Positions 17,576 through 24,737 of a stretch of 59,339 bases of DNA are shown one piece after another. The DNA is from Candidatus Limivivens merdigallinarum (GTDB lineage: Bacteria; Bacillota; Clostridia; Lachnospirales; Lachnospiraceae). The translations under genes and the position numbers were made by a program. The stretch spans positions 1 through 59,339 of the forward strand of contig DVFT01000081.1 of assembly GCA_018713105.1 (NCBI GenBank). The letters are read 5' to 3'. Each line of letters begins with the position of its first letter. Position 1 is the first letter of the stretch. The notes beneath the pieces are model-generated. The model ran no database searches. It was given only the letters and a program-made list of their open reading frames with translations, and was not told where the DNA came from.

Positions 17576-17737
17576 ATGATTTATCAGGAAGGCTACGTTT
17601 ACCACATGAAAGACGGATATTTTAAAAATTTGACGGTCGGGAAGCCGCATTTCTTGACGACTCTTTTGCCGATGAATTGGGAGAAGAAGGGTTTATATGC
17701 TCTATGTTATATTCTCAACAACCGGGATTTTCTATAA
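17576..17737 (+). pseudogene. small ORF fragment (possible toxin-like gene remnant)
   Basis: A 53-codon frame with a good RBS (AGGGAGG) begins MIYQEGYVYHMKDGYF. From about 17622 a second frame is also open and reads KFDGREAAFLDDSFADELGEE. Both stretches look like real protein, but they are in different frames, so the gene seems to have suffered a deletion and frameshift. The opening resembles, from memory, ToxN/CptN-type toxins of type III toxin-antitoxin systems, but I cannot confirm this. Call it an unrecognised remnant. Confidence 0.35.
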
Positions 17738-17738
17738 G

Positions 17739-17770
17739 CAAAAAAGGAAGCCACCCCAGGCAGCCTCCTT
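17739..17770 (-). terminator. terminator after the Fic-associated broken ORF
   Basis: On the leftward strand AAGGAGGCTGC pairs with GTGGCTTCCTT (17744-17770, with wobbles) and is followed by TTTTTT. It starts one base after the TAG at 17771-17773 in the third frame, evidence that this frame once ended the gene. Confidence 0.8.
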
Positions 17771-18188
17771 CTATCTTATCATCCGTTTTAATTCTTTTTT
17801 CAAGTCTTTTCGTAGTTCCATCTCAGGAATGTGTTCCCTGCCTGCTGTTTTAAAAGCTGCAGGCTGTTCAGCGCTGTCTTCTCAACTTCCCTGCGTTAAG
17901 CAGGATCTCATACCATCTTAAATGCCTGGCATAGTCCTTTTTTTCGGCTTGCTCTTTTGAATAATATCGACGGAGGTAATAAAGTTCTCCCACAAGCTGG
18001 TCTGGATAATAATCTGTCAGAGGCATCCCTCTGGTAATCGCCGGATAAAAAATCGTTGCGCTTGGGGAATAAAAATACTGGAGGATATCACACGGTAGGA
18101 TGTCTTTGAAGTATTGCTCCTTCAGCTCCCGCTGAAGCCGAACCAGCACCGCCCTCCGACTGCTCCAATCTGTCAAGTCCATATCCAT
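17771..18188 (-). pseudogene. frame-disrupted ORF downstream of the Fic gene
   Basis: One frame (17868-18188) encodes MDMDLTDWSSRRAVLVRLQ through WYEILLNAG, overlapping the 3' 100 bases of the Fic gene. It then ends early at 17868. The downstream sequence keeps protein-like character only by changing frame: TALNSLQLLKQQ (the Fic frame), then AGREHIPEMELRKDLKKELK in a third frame ending at 17771, right at a terminator. The simplest reading is a gene of about 140 codons with two frameshifts. It could also be a broken C-terminal extension of the Fic protein. No family is recognised. Confidence 0.55.
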
Positions 18189-18960
18189 CCCCCTGGTACA
18201 GCCCCTTTTCCTGCACCGTTTCCCGAAGTTTTTTTATGGTATCCAAGGATTGCTGTTCCCCTTTCCCGATCAGGTAAACCATCATGGAGACATCACCGCC
18301 CTTGTCATATCTCCGGAATGCCTGGCGATACTTGGACTGGTCTGTTACCAGGATCGGGAGGAGACCCGCATTGAGAAGCTGCTGATTCAGGATCATCCGT
18401 CCGGTTCTTCCATTCCCATCACGGAATGGATGGATCCGCTCGAAACGGATATGTTCTTCGGCTAGCTGCTTTATCTTTTCATAGGAGATCTCACCAGCCC
18501 TTTCACGGAAGGAAAGATTAGCAAGGTACTCTTCCATCAGACCAGGAACCCGTTCATAAGCCGGTGGATAATAGGTTGCCTCTGCCAATGTGCCAATATA
18601 CAGGTTCTTTTTTCGGTAATCCACCTCTTCCCCCAGAATCTTCCCATTCACATGTTTGACCCACTCTTCCGTGATGTTTGTCCCTTCCACGTCCAAAAAT
18701 TCCTGGATTGCACGGTACAGGTTCTTTGCTTCCGTATATTCCCGGTAAGTATGCCCGGACCGCACGGTATCAAAGTCTACCACTTCGATTGTTTCGTCCA
18801 AGGAAAGCGTATTCCCTTCAATGCTGTTGGAGTTCCAACAAAAACGGTAGGTAAAATCCTTATAAAAAGGCTCCATAACCAAAGGTTCTGAAAATGCCTC
18901 CTGGCAGGAAACCAAATCGTGAAAAACGTTTTGGATCAACTCTTCTTCCTTTAAGAACAT
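18088..18960 (-). CDS. Fic/DOC family protein (probable AMPylase), possibly with altered C-terminus
   Basis: 290-residue Fic protein with the full catalytic motif HPFRDGNGRTGR (177-188), typical of enzymes that transfer AMP to protein hydroxyls. The N-terminal helix carries SNSIEGN (44-50), the (S/T)xxxE(G/N) inhibitory motif of class II Fic proteins, with E48 expected to block ATP. RBS AGGAGGTGAAAACAG precedes ATG. The last 30 or so residues (SEGGAGSASAGAEGAI) are low-complexity, and a more protein-like alternative frame overlaps there, so the natural C-terminus may have been lost by frameshift. The target protein is unknown. Confidence 0.88.
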   Translation of the reverse strand: MFLKEEELIQNVFHDLVSCQEAFSEPLVMEPFYKDFTYRFCWNSNSIEGNTLSLDETIEVVDFDTVRSGHTYREYTEAKNLYRAIQEFLDVEGTNITEEWVKHVNGKILGEEVDYRKKNLYIGTLAEATYYPPAYERVPGLMEEYLANLSFRERAGEISYEKIKQLAEEHIRFERIHPFRDGNGRTGRMILNQQLLNAGLLPILVTDQSKYRQAFRRYDKGGDVSMMVYLIGKGEQQSLDTIKKLRETVQEKGLYQGDGYGLDRLEQSEGGAGSASAGAEGAILQRHPTV

Positions 18961-19068
18961 CTGTTTTCACCTCCTGAGGTCATGTCTTTTTACATCTATT
19001 TAGGTTGCCGGTAAAATTACAGCTCCTTTCCGATCTGCCCTTCCATACTGATCGAGCATGCATCGGAA

Positions 19069-20244
19069 TCATCTGTTGACTTTCGTATCCGGTTTTCGAC
19101 TGCTCAAGAGGCACACAGCCTCGATCTCATCTGTCATCGGAAACATATCCACTGGCCAGACGCCCTCCGCGCAGTAACCGTGCTTTGTCAGATACTTCAC
19201 ATCCCTTGCCTGTGTCGTGGGATTGCAGGAGATGTAGACGATCCGTTTTGGGGCAAGCTGGACGACGGAGCTTAAGAAGGCTTCATCGCTTCCGCTCCTC
19301 GGCGGATCCATGAACACCACGTCCGCCTTTTGCCCTTCCTTTGCCATTTCCACCATAAATTCGCCCGCATCTGCCGTGAAAAAACGAATGTTTTTGGCTT
19401 CATTTCTCCTGGCATTTCCGATGGCATCCCTGACTGCGTCGGGGTTGAGCTCTACGCCGATGACCTGCCCGGCTTTTTTCGCCGCGATCAGCCCGATCGT
19501 TCCGATCCCGCAGTAAGCGTCTATCACGGTTTCCCTGCCAGCAAGACCTGCAAGGGAAATGGCTTTTCCATAAAGTACCTCTGTCTGGATGGGATTGATC
19601 TGGTAAAAAGAGCTGGCGGAAATTCGGAACCGGCATCCCATCAGGACATCTTCGATATATCCTTTTCCGTAGAGGACATGTTCCTTTTTCCCAAGGACTG
19701 CGCTGGTTCCCCGGTTGTTGATGTTCTGGACGACCGTGGTGATCTCGGGATGGATTTTCCTGAGCGCCTTGATAAAATTATTTTTGGATGGAAATACCGG
19801 GGAGGCTGTCACCAGAATGACCATGATCTCGTTGGTGGCAAATCCTCTTTTTACCAGGACATGACGCAGAAGACCGTAACCGGTGTCTTCATCATAGGTC
19901 TTGATTTTGAAGGATTTCAGCATTCCTCGGATCGTACCGATGATCTCATCCGCCTTCTCATCTTCAATCAGGCACTGTTCCACCGGCACCACCTGGTGCG
20001 TCCCCATCTTGTAGACACCGGAGATGGGATTTCCCTTCCTGTCCCGGTCAAAGACGGCATGTACCTTGTTCCGGTAGTGGTATGGCTCCTCCATTCCTGC
20101 AATTTCATGGGTGGTGCAGATCCCCTTGAAGAGAGCGCGCACTTCCTTTTCTTTTTTCATCAGCTGTTGTGGGTATGGAATACCCTGATACTGGCAGCCG
20201 CCGCATTTTTTTGCGATGGGACAGACTGGGAATTTTGTTTGCAT
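19069..20244 (-). CDS. 23S rRNA (uracil-5)-methyltransferase, RlmD/RlmCD family
   Basis: 391-residue SAM-dependent methyltransferase. The N-terminal Fe-S ligands C8, C14, C17 and C91 (KKCGGCQYQ.., VVPVEQCLIE) are present. The C-terminal Rossmann domain carries DAYCGIGTIGL for SAM, MDPPRSG, and YISCNPTTQARD with the catalytic Cys. It methylates a 23S rRNA uridine at C5. Compared with classical RumA the TRAM domain is absent or very short at the N-terminus. It has its own promoter. Confidence 0.92.
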   Translation of the reverse strand: MQTKFPVCPIAKKCGGCQYQGIPYPQQLMKKEKEVRALFKGICTTHEIAGMEEPYHYRNKVHAVFDRDRKGNPISGVYKMGTHQVVPVEQCLIEDEKADEIIGTIRGMLKSFKIKTYDEDTGYGLLRHVLVKRGFATNEIMVILVTASPVFPSKNNFIKALRKIHPEITTVVQNINNRGTSAVLGKKEHVLYGKGYIEDVLMGCRFRISASSFYQINPIQTEVLYGKAISLAGLAGRETVIDAYCGIGTIGLIAAKKAGQVIGVELNPDAVRDAIGNARRNEAKNIRFFTADAGEFMVEMAKEGQKADVVFMDPPRSGSDEAFLSSVVQLAPKRIVYISCNPTTQARDVKYLTKHGYCAEGVWPVDMFPMTDEIEAVCLLSSRKPDTKVNR

Positions 20245-20276
20245 GGGTTCCTCCTCTTGTGCAATGATCTATGTGT

Positions 20277-20305
20277 ATTATACGCTTGTTCGCACTTCCG
20301 GTAAA
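20277..20305 (-). promoter_or_regulatory. promoter of the rRNA methyltransferase gene
   Basis: Leftward -35 TTTACC (20300-20305), 17-bp spacer, -10 TATAAT (20277-20282); AGAGGAGG lies before the start codon. Confidence 0.75.
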
Positions 20306-20383
20306 GAAGTTTTGTGAGCTTTGCGCTGATCCTTTCTGAAGCAGTACTTTCTGACAGGAGAACCTTACTTGGCGGGTATCAAA

Positions 20384-20424
20384 AAAACGCTGCCCGCAGA
20401 TGTTCCGCGAAAGCAGCGCTTTTA
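20384..20424 (-). terminator. terminator of trxB-trxA
   Basis: On the leftward strand CGCTGC and GCAGCG arms enclose an inner CGCGGA..CTGCG stem and are followed by a run of seven Ts, about 10 bp after the trxA stop. Confidence 0.85.
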
Positions 20425-20434
20425 TGGTTTTCCC

Positions 20435-20740
20435 TTAAAACTGATTCAGTGTCTGCACCAGCTTATCCTTGGACTGAAGCCCTACGAGCCTTGCCGCCTC
20501 TTTTCCATCCTTGAACACGATCAGGGTCGGAATACTCATCACGCCGTACTGCTGCGCGATGGACGGATTCTCATCCACATCCAGCTTGCCTACTGCATAA
20601 CCTTCCTTTGACAGCTCCTCGATAATGGGGGTCTGTCTCTGGCAGGGTCCGCACCAGGTAGCCCAGAAGTCTACCAGCACTGGTTTGTCAGATTTCAATA
20701 CCTCAGTTTCAAAATTGGTGGTGTTCCATATTTTTGCCAT
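20435..20740 (-). CDS. trxA: thioredoxin
   Basis: 101-residue thioredoxin with the active site W-C30-G-P-C33 after the strand VLVDFWAT and the cis-Pro loop MSIPTLIVFKDG. It is a cytoplasmic disulfide reductant. It lies 52 bp downstream of the thioredoxin-reductase gene in the same direction, so its reductant is probably that enzyme. Full length for the family. Confidence 0.96.
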   Translation of the reverse strand: MAKIWNTTNFETEVLKSDKPVLVDFWATWCGPCQRQTPIIEELSKEGYAVGKLDVDENPSIAQQYGVMSIPTLIVFKDGKEAARLVGLQSKDKLVQTLNQF

Positions 20741-20792
20741 GATTCATTCTCCTTTTCTCTATGATGATGCTCTGTGATCTGTGACTGTTATC

Positions 20793-21698
20793 TCAATCCT
20801 GCCGGAGCTCCAAAGCTTCCGCTTCTGGATGTTCCCTGCGATAATCCCTGACGTATTTTGAAGCGTCAATGCCTGCCAGACAGCCTTCGTAGACTGCCTT
20901 CGCAACCTGGAGCAGTCCTCCGGTGCAGTCGCCTGCAGCATACAATCCCGGAATCGTGGTCCGCATGTTCTCATCTACTTTCACCATGCCCTTTTCCGTG
21001 AGCTCTGCCCCCATCTGTCGGGCAATTTCCCCGCTTCCGGCATTTCCCATAGCCACAAACAAGCCATCCACCGCTGTCTCCGTGCCATCCTCAAAACGGA
21101 CTGCATGGACACGTTCTTCTCCTATAATGGCTGCTATTTTTCCGGTCAGTACTTCTGCTTCCGGTTTCCTGGAAAAATTCTCCTTGGCGCCATCGGTAAG
21201 AATCAGCACTTTCCCCGCCGTGTTGGACAGAACCTCTGCCTCATGAAGGGCAAAATCACCATTCCCCAAAACGGCAGTGGTCTTCCCGCGGTAAAAGAAC
21301 GCATCGCAGACGGCACAGTAGCTGACTCCCTTTCCCTCCAATTCCCGGATGCCGGGAATCTTGGGTGTCATGCGTTTGCTTCCAGTAGCCAGGATCACGC
21401 TGATTGTCTCAAAGTCCCCTTTTGTCGTTTTGACCATGAAGGTGTCAAAGCCTTCGATTCCAAGGACCTCTGCCTTCAGGAAGCGGACACCCAGCTTCTT
21501 TGCCTGACGGATCCCTTTCTCATATAATTCTGCCCCGGAAAGCAGCTCCTCATTCCCATAATAATTCTCAATAGATTCTGCATGTTTCAAGGCTCTGGGA
21601 CCGTTCTCAATGACGAGAGGGTTTTTGTTTGCCCGTACCGCGTAAAGCGCTGCAGAAACCCCAGCCGGACCGCCGCCGACAATGACGATATTTTCCAT
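20793..21698 (-). CDS. trxB: thioredoxin reductase-like FAD/NAD(P) oxidoreductase
   Basis: 301-residue flavoprotein. The FAD site is GGGPAGVSAALYA, the redox pair C128-A-V-C131-D is present, and the pyridine-nucleotide region around VLGNGDFALHEA lacks the classical GGGNSA and HRR motifs, so it may use another electron donor than NADPH. The C-terminal FAD motif GLYAAGDCTGGLLQVAKAV is intact. The start at 21698 is chosen because GGAGGAAGTATCC precedes it; an in-frame ATG lies 15 bases earlier, inside that RBS. It forms an operon with trxA. Confidence 0.9.
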   Translation of the reverse strand: MENIVIVGGGPAGVSAALYAVRANKNPLVIENGPRALKHAESIENYYGNEELLSGAELYEKGIRQAKKLGVRFLKAEVLGIEGFDTFMVKTTKGDFETISVILATGSKRMTPKIPGIRELEGKGVSYCAVCDAFFYRGKTTAVLGNGDFALHEAEVLSNTAGKVLILTDGAKENFSRKPEAEVLTGKIAAIIGEERVHAVRFEDGTETAVDGLFVAMGNAGSGEIARQMGAELTEKGMVKVDENMRTTIPGLYAAGDCTGGLLQVAKAVYEGCLAGIDASKYVRDYRREHPEAEALELRQD

Positions 21699-21732
21699 GG
21701 ATACTTCCTCCATATTAGAAAATTAATGATAT

Positions 21733-21752
21733 TGATAACTGTTCTCATTATA
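21733..21752 (-). promoter_or_regulatory. trxB promoter -10 with a Fur-family-like operator
   Basis: Leftward -10 TATAAT (21747-21752) is followed at once by TGAGAACAGTTATCA (21733-21747). That matches the 7-1-7 Fur-type box TGATAATNATTATCA at 11 of 14 specified positions and lies over the expected transcription start. The -35 is weak. A Fur or PerR repressor is a plausible regulator; none is encoded here. Confidence 0.5.
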
Positions 21753-21820
21753 TCATAATTTTAGAAAAAATCCAGTACAATTTTATTTTCCTTAGGATGC
21801 CTCAAACTTCCCATCAGCCC

Positions 21821-21850
21821 TTGCCTTTGTGCCCCCTCCCGCTGTACAAT
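21821..21850 (+). promoter_or_regulatory. promoter of yqeC
   Basis: -35 TTGCCT (21821-21826), 18-bp spacer, -10 TACAAT (21845-21850), 34 bp before the start codon. Confidence 0.55.
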
Positions 21851-21884
21851 GACAACAGATTAAAATCCAGGATGGTGGACGCAC

Positions 21885-22616
21885 ATGCGCTTTGTATCGG
21901 TTTCACAAAAAAAGCAGCGCTTCGGCTCTCTCATCGAAGCGCTGCATCTTGATTTCTCCTCAAAACTTCAGATTGCCCTTGTGGGTTCCGGCGGCAAGAC
22001 CACCTTATTGTACCAGCTTGCCCGGGAATTCTCCCATCTAGGAAAACGGGTTGCCGTGACGACCACAACCCATATGGAGTTTCCTTCCAATTTTCCGTTT
22101 CTTGAAGCAGATTCGGACCTTTCCGCCTGCTCTTCCCCTGCTTTGGGCAGTATCCTGGTCTACGGGCACCGGGAAGGTGAGAAATTTTCTTACCCTGGGG
22201 ATACCCTTTTTGAAAAAGCTGCTCTCTGTTCGGATGTACTTTTGGTGGAAGCAGACGGCTCCCGAAGACATCCCGCCAAATTTCCCGCTTCCCATGAGCC
22301 CGTCATTCCCCCCGGGACGGACCTGATCCTGGCAGTCACAGGAATGAGCGCCATCTGCCAGCCGTGGAAAGCCGCCTGCCATCGTTCTCTCCTGGCGCAG
22401 GAAGCCGGGCTTCTGACTGTGGAGGAAACCATCACGGCTGACGGGCTGATGGGGCTTCTTCACACAGCGTATCTTGTGCCGCTTCGGGAACGGTATCCCG
22501 ATACGCGGGTTGTCCCGGTGCTGAATCAGGCAGATGACGATGATCTTCTGGAAATGGGGCTTCGGGTTCTGGAAGATTATGGGGAATGTGACGGGATTAT
22601 GGCTTGTTGTCTGTAG
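21885..22616 (+). CDS. yqeC: YqeC-like selenium-dependent hydroxylase accessory protein
   Basis: 243-residue YqeC-family GTPase-like protein with a P-loop GSGGKTTL, TTTTHM in switch position, VEADGS and the PVLNQAD segment (N-K/Q-x-D-like). YqeC is known by co-occurrence as an accessory factor of selenium-dependent molybdenum hydroxylases. A molybdenum hydroxylase operon with a MocA-like transferase lies about 18 kb away in this window, which supports the assignment. It is alone in its orientation, convergent with the transporter genes. Confidence 0.85.
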   Translation: MRFVSVSQKKQRFGSLIEALHLDFSSKLQIALVGSGGKTTLLYQLAREFSHLGKRVAVTTTTHMEFPSNFPFLEADSDLSACSSPALGSILVYGHREGEKFSYPGDTLFEKAALCSDVLLVEADGSRRHPAKFPASHEPVIPPGTDLILAVTGMSAICQPWKAACHRSLLAQEAGLLTVEETITADGLMGLLHTAYLVPLRERYPDTRVVPVLNQADDDDLLEMGLRVLEDYGECDGIMACCL

Positions 22617-22647
22617 AAGCTGGTTTTTAACTCACTTTCCCCAATCT

Positions 22648-23676
22648 TTATTTTTTCTTTTTCGCCGAAGAAATCACCGACTGAAGCACAATGAAGAAAC
22701 ACAGCAGTGCGGAAAGTACGATTCTCACCCACCAGCTGGAGAGGCTTCCCTGGGTGGTGATCAGGCTTGAGATCGTTCCTTTGATCAGGACGCCGAAGAG
22801 GGAGCCCACCGGTGTGCCGACGCCGCCGCTTAGCAGCGTTCCGCCGATGACTGCGGAGGAGATCGCATCCATCTCCAAACCTTTTGCCTGCTCCACGAAA
22901 CCTGCGCAGCTGTTCAGGCAGAACAGAAGCCCTCCCAAGCCAGCCAGGAAACCGTCCAGGACGTAGGCTTTAAAGATCGTCTTCTTCACATCCAGCCCCA
23001 TCATCAGGGCGCTCTGGCGGTTGCCGCCGATGGCATAGAGCTTTCGTCCGAATTTCCGGTATTTCAGGAGAATGGCGATGATGATTACCACCACCACTGC
23101 AATGATGACCGTGGGCGGTATGTAGGCTGGAATGAAGTTTCCTTTTTTGTTGACACTTCCAAAAGGCATGTAAAAGCGGAAATTTGCCCAGCTTAAGAAT
23201 ACTTCGTTTTTGATGGAGATCATATCGGTGCTGACGATCGCCGTCATGCCGCGCCCGAAAAACATTCCTGCCAGGGTAACGATAAACGGCTGGATCTCCA
23301 GGTAGGAAATCAGAAATCCCTGGACGATTCCAAACAGGAGACCGATGACCAGAGCAGCCAAGACAGCTACGTAGGCGCTCATTCCTTTGTTTTCCATCAG
23401 GTCAGCCACTACCATGCACACAAGGGCAGTGACGGAGCCTACTGAAATATCGATTCCTCCGGTGATCATGACAATGGTAAGCCCGCAGGCGATTACCAAA
23501 AGCCCGGCATTGGAGACGAACAGGTTCAAGAACATCTGGGGTTTGGCAAAGCCTTTGTCCGCAAAGACGATCATCCCGCCGATGTACATGATAACGAACA
23601 GAGAAATCGTAATCAACAGAAGGAACCCTGTCCCTGTCATTTTCTTTTTTCTAAAATCTTTGCTGAATGCTTTCAT
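22648..23676 (-). CDS. sugar ABC transporter permease (YjfF-like)
   Basis: 342-residue inner-membrane permease of the ribose/galactofuranose (BPD_transp_2) type. Multiple membrane segments start at LLLITISLFVIMYIGG, and it has the family stretch GGIDISVGSVTALV plus GGVGTPVGSLFGVLIKG near the C-terminus. Last gene of the SBP-ATPase-permease-permease operon. Its ATG overlaps the preceding permease's stop (TAATG), with GGAGG upstream. Substrate probably L-arabinose or an arabinofuranosyl sugar, judged from the ara genes upstream. Confidence 0.9.
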   Translation of the reverse strand: MKAFSKDFRKKKMTGTGFLLLITISLFVIMYIGGMIVFADKGFAKPQMFLNLFVSNAGLLVIACGLTIVMITGGIDISVGSVTALVCMVVADLMENKGMSAYVAVLAALVIGLLFGIVQGFLISYLEIQPFIVTLAGMFFGRGMTAIVSTDMISIKNEVFLSWANFRFYMPFGSVNKKGNFIPAYIPPTVIIAVVVVIIIAILLKYRKFGRKLYAIGGNRQSALMMGLDVKKTIFKAYVLDGFLAGLGGLLFCLNSCAGFVEQAKGLEMDAISSAVIGGTLLSGGVGTPVGSLFGVLIKGTISSLITTQGSLSSWWVRIVLSALLCFFIVLQSVISSAKKKK

Positions 23677-24737
23677 TATTTCTGCCCTCCTTCTGCTGCC
23701 AGATGGGCTGCCTTTCGATTTCTTCTGGATGCGATAAACTTACGGAATACCTCGCTCTGCAAGGTCACAATGACGATGACCACGATCGCCTTATAGACCG
23801 GAAGCTGGTCTGCTTTGACGTTCATGGCGTAGAGCGTGGTGGTAAGAGCCTGGATCGTGTAGGCGCCGATCACGGAACCCATCAGGCTGAACTTACCGCC
23901 CCCAAGGAAATTGCCGCCCAGCGCTACTGCCAGGATCGCGTCCATCTCCAGGTTCAGTCCAATGTTGTTGGCATCCGCGGAATAGATACGGCTGGATGCT
24001 ACGATGCCGGCGATACCTGCCAGCACGCCGCAGATCACATAGGTCAGAAATTTGATCATCGTGGAATTCAATCCCACAAGCCTTGCTGCCTTTCCGTTGA
24101 TGCCGACGGTCTCAATATAAAGCCCCAGCGCTGTTTTCTTCAAAATCAGATAAACCACCAGCACGGTGATCACTGCAAAAAATACCGGGGTTGGAATCGG
24201 GATGCCTGCGATGTTGCCGCCTGCCATCTTGTAGGATTCCACACGGATATAGGTGATCTGACCGTTGGTGACAAGCTGGGCGATTCCCCTGCCTGCCGTG
24301 TACAGGATCAATGTGGCTACCATGGGCTGGATCCCAAGCTTTGCCACCAGAAAACCGTTGAATGCGCCGCAGAGCGCTGATGCCAGAAGAGCCGCCAAAA
24401 CTGCGAGGATCACCGGATTTGCATATTCCGTGACGGAGACTTCCCCGCCGGAAAGAATCTGGCAGCACACAGCGGCAGCCACTGCCATGACAGCGCCCAC
24501 GCTGATATCCTGACCGCCGGATGCGGAGGTCACCAGCGTCATACCGATTGCCAGAATGACCAGCTCAGACGCCCTGTTGATCACGTCGATCACGTATCCG
24601 TAGAGTACGCCGTTCTGGATGGATACGCTGAAAAAGTCAGGAGTGCTGATCACATTGCTGAGCAGCACCACCAGAAGGCAGACGATAGGCATGAACAGCC
24701 TTCCTCCTGTTATTTTTTTCCAAATGCTTTTATTCAT
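23676..24737 (-). CDS. sugar ABC transporter permease (YtfT-like)
   Basis: 353-residue permease of the BPD_transp_2 family with ASGGQDISVGAVMAV, a central run of membrane helices and LGGGKFSLMGSVIGAY. The ATG at 24737 is preferred: GGAGGTGA lies eight bases upstream, whereas an in-frame GTG 12 bases earlier sits inside that RBS. It overlaps the ATPase stop by eight bases. It is expected to pair with the downstream permease as a heterodimer. Confidence 0.9.
   Translation of the reverse strand: MNKSIWKKITGGRLFMPIVCLLVVLLSNVISTPDFFSVSIQNGVLYGYVIDVINRASELVILAIGMTLVTSASGGQDISVGAVMAVAAAVCCQILSGGEVSVTEYANPVILAVLAALLASALCGAFNGFLVAKLGIQPMVATLILYTAGRGIAQLVTNGQITYIRVESYKMAGGNIAGIPIPTPVFFAVITVLVVYLILKKTALGLYIETVGINGKAARLVGLNSTMIKFLTYVICGVLAGIAGIVASSRIYSADANNIGLNLEMDAILAVALGGNFLGGGKFSLMGSVIGAYTIQALTTTLYAMNVKADQLPVYKAIVVIVIVTLQSEVFRKFIASRRNRKAAHLAAEGGQK

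Noticed and set aside
18088..18188. Programmed frameshift joining Fic to the downstream ORF
   Set aside because: No slippery heptamer was evident, and further frame changes downstream point to decay rather than programmed recoding.
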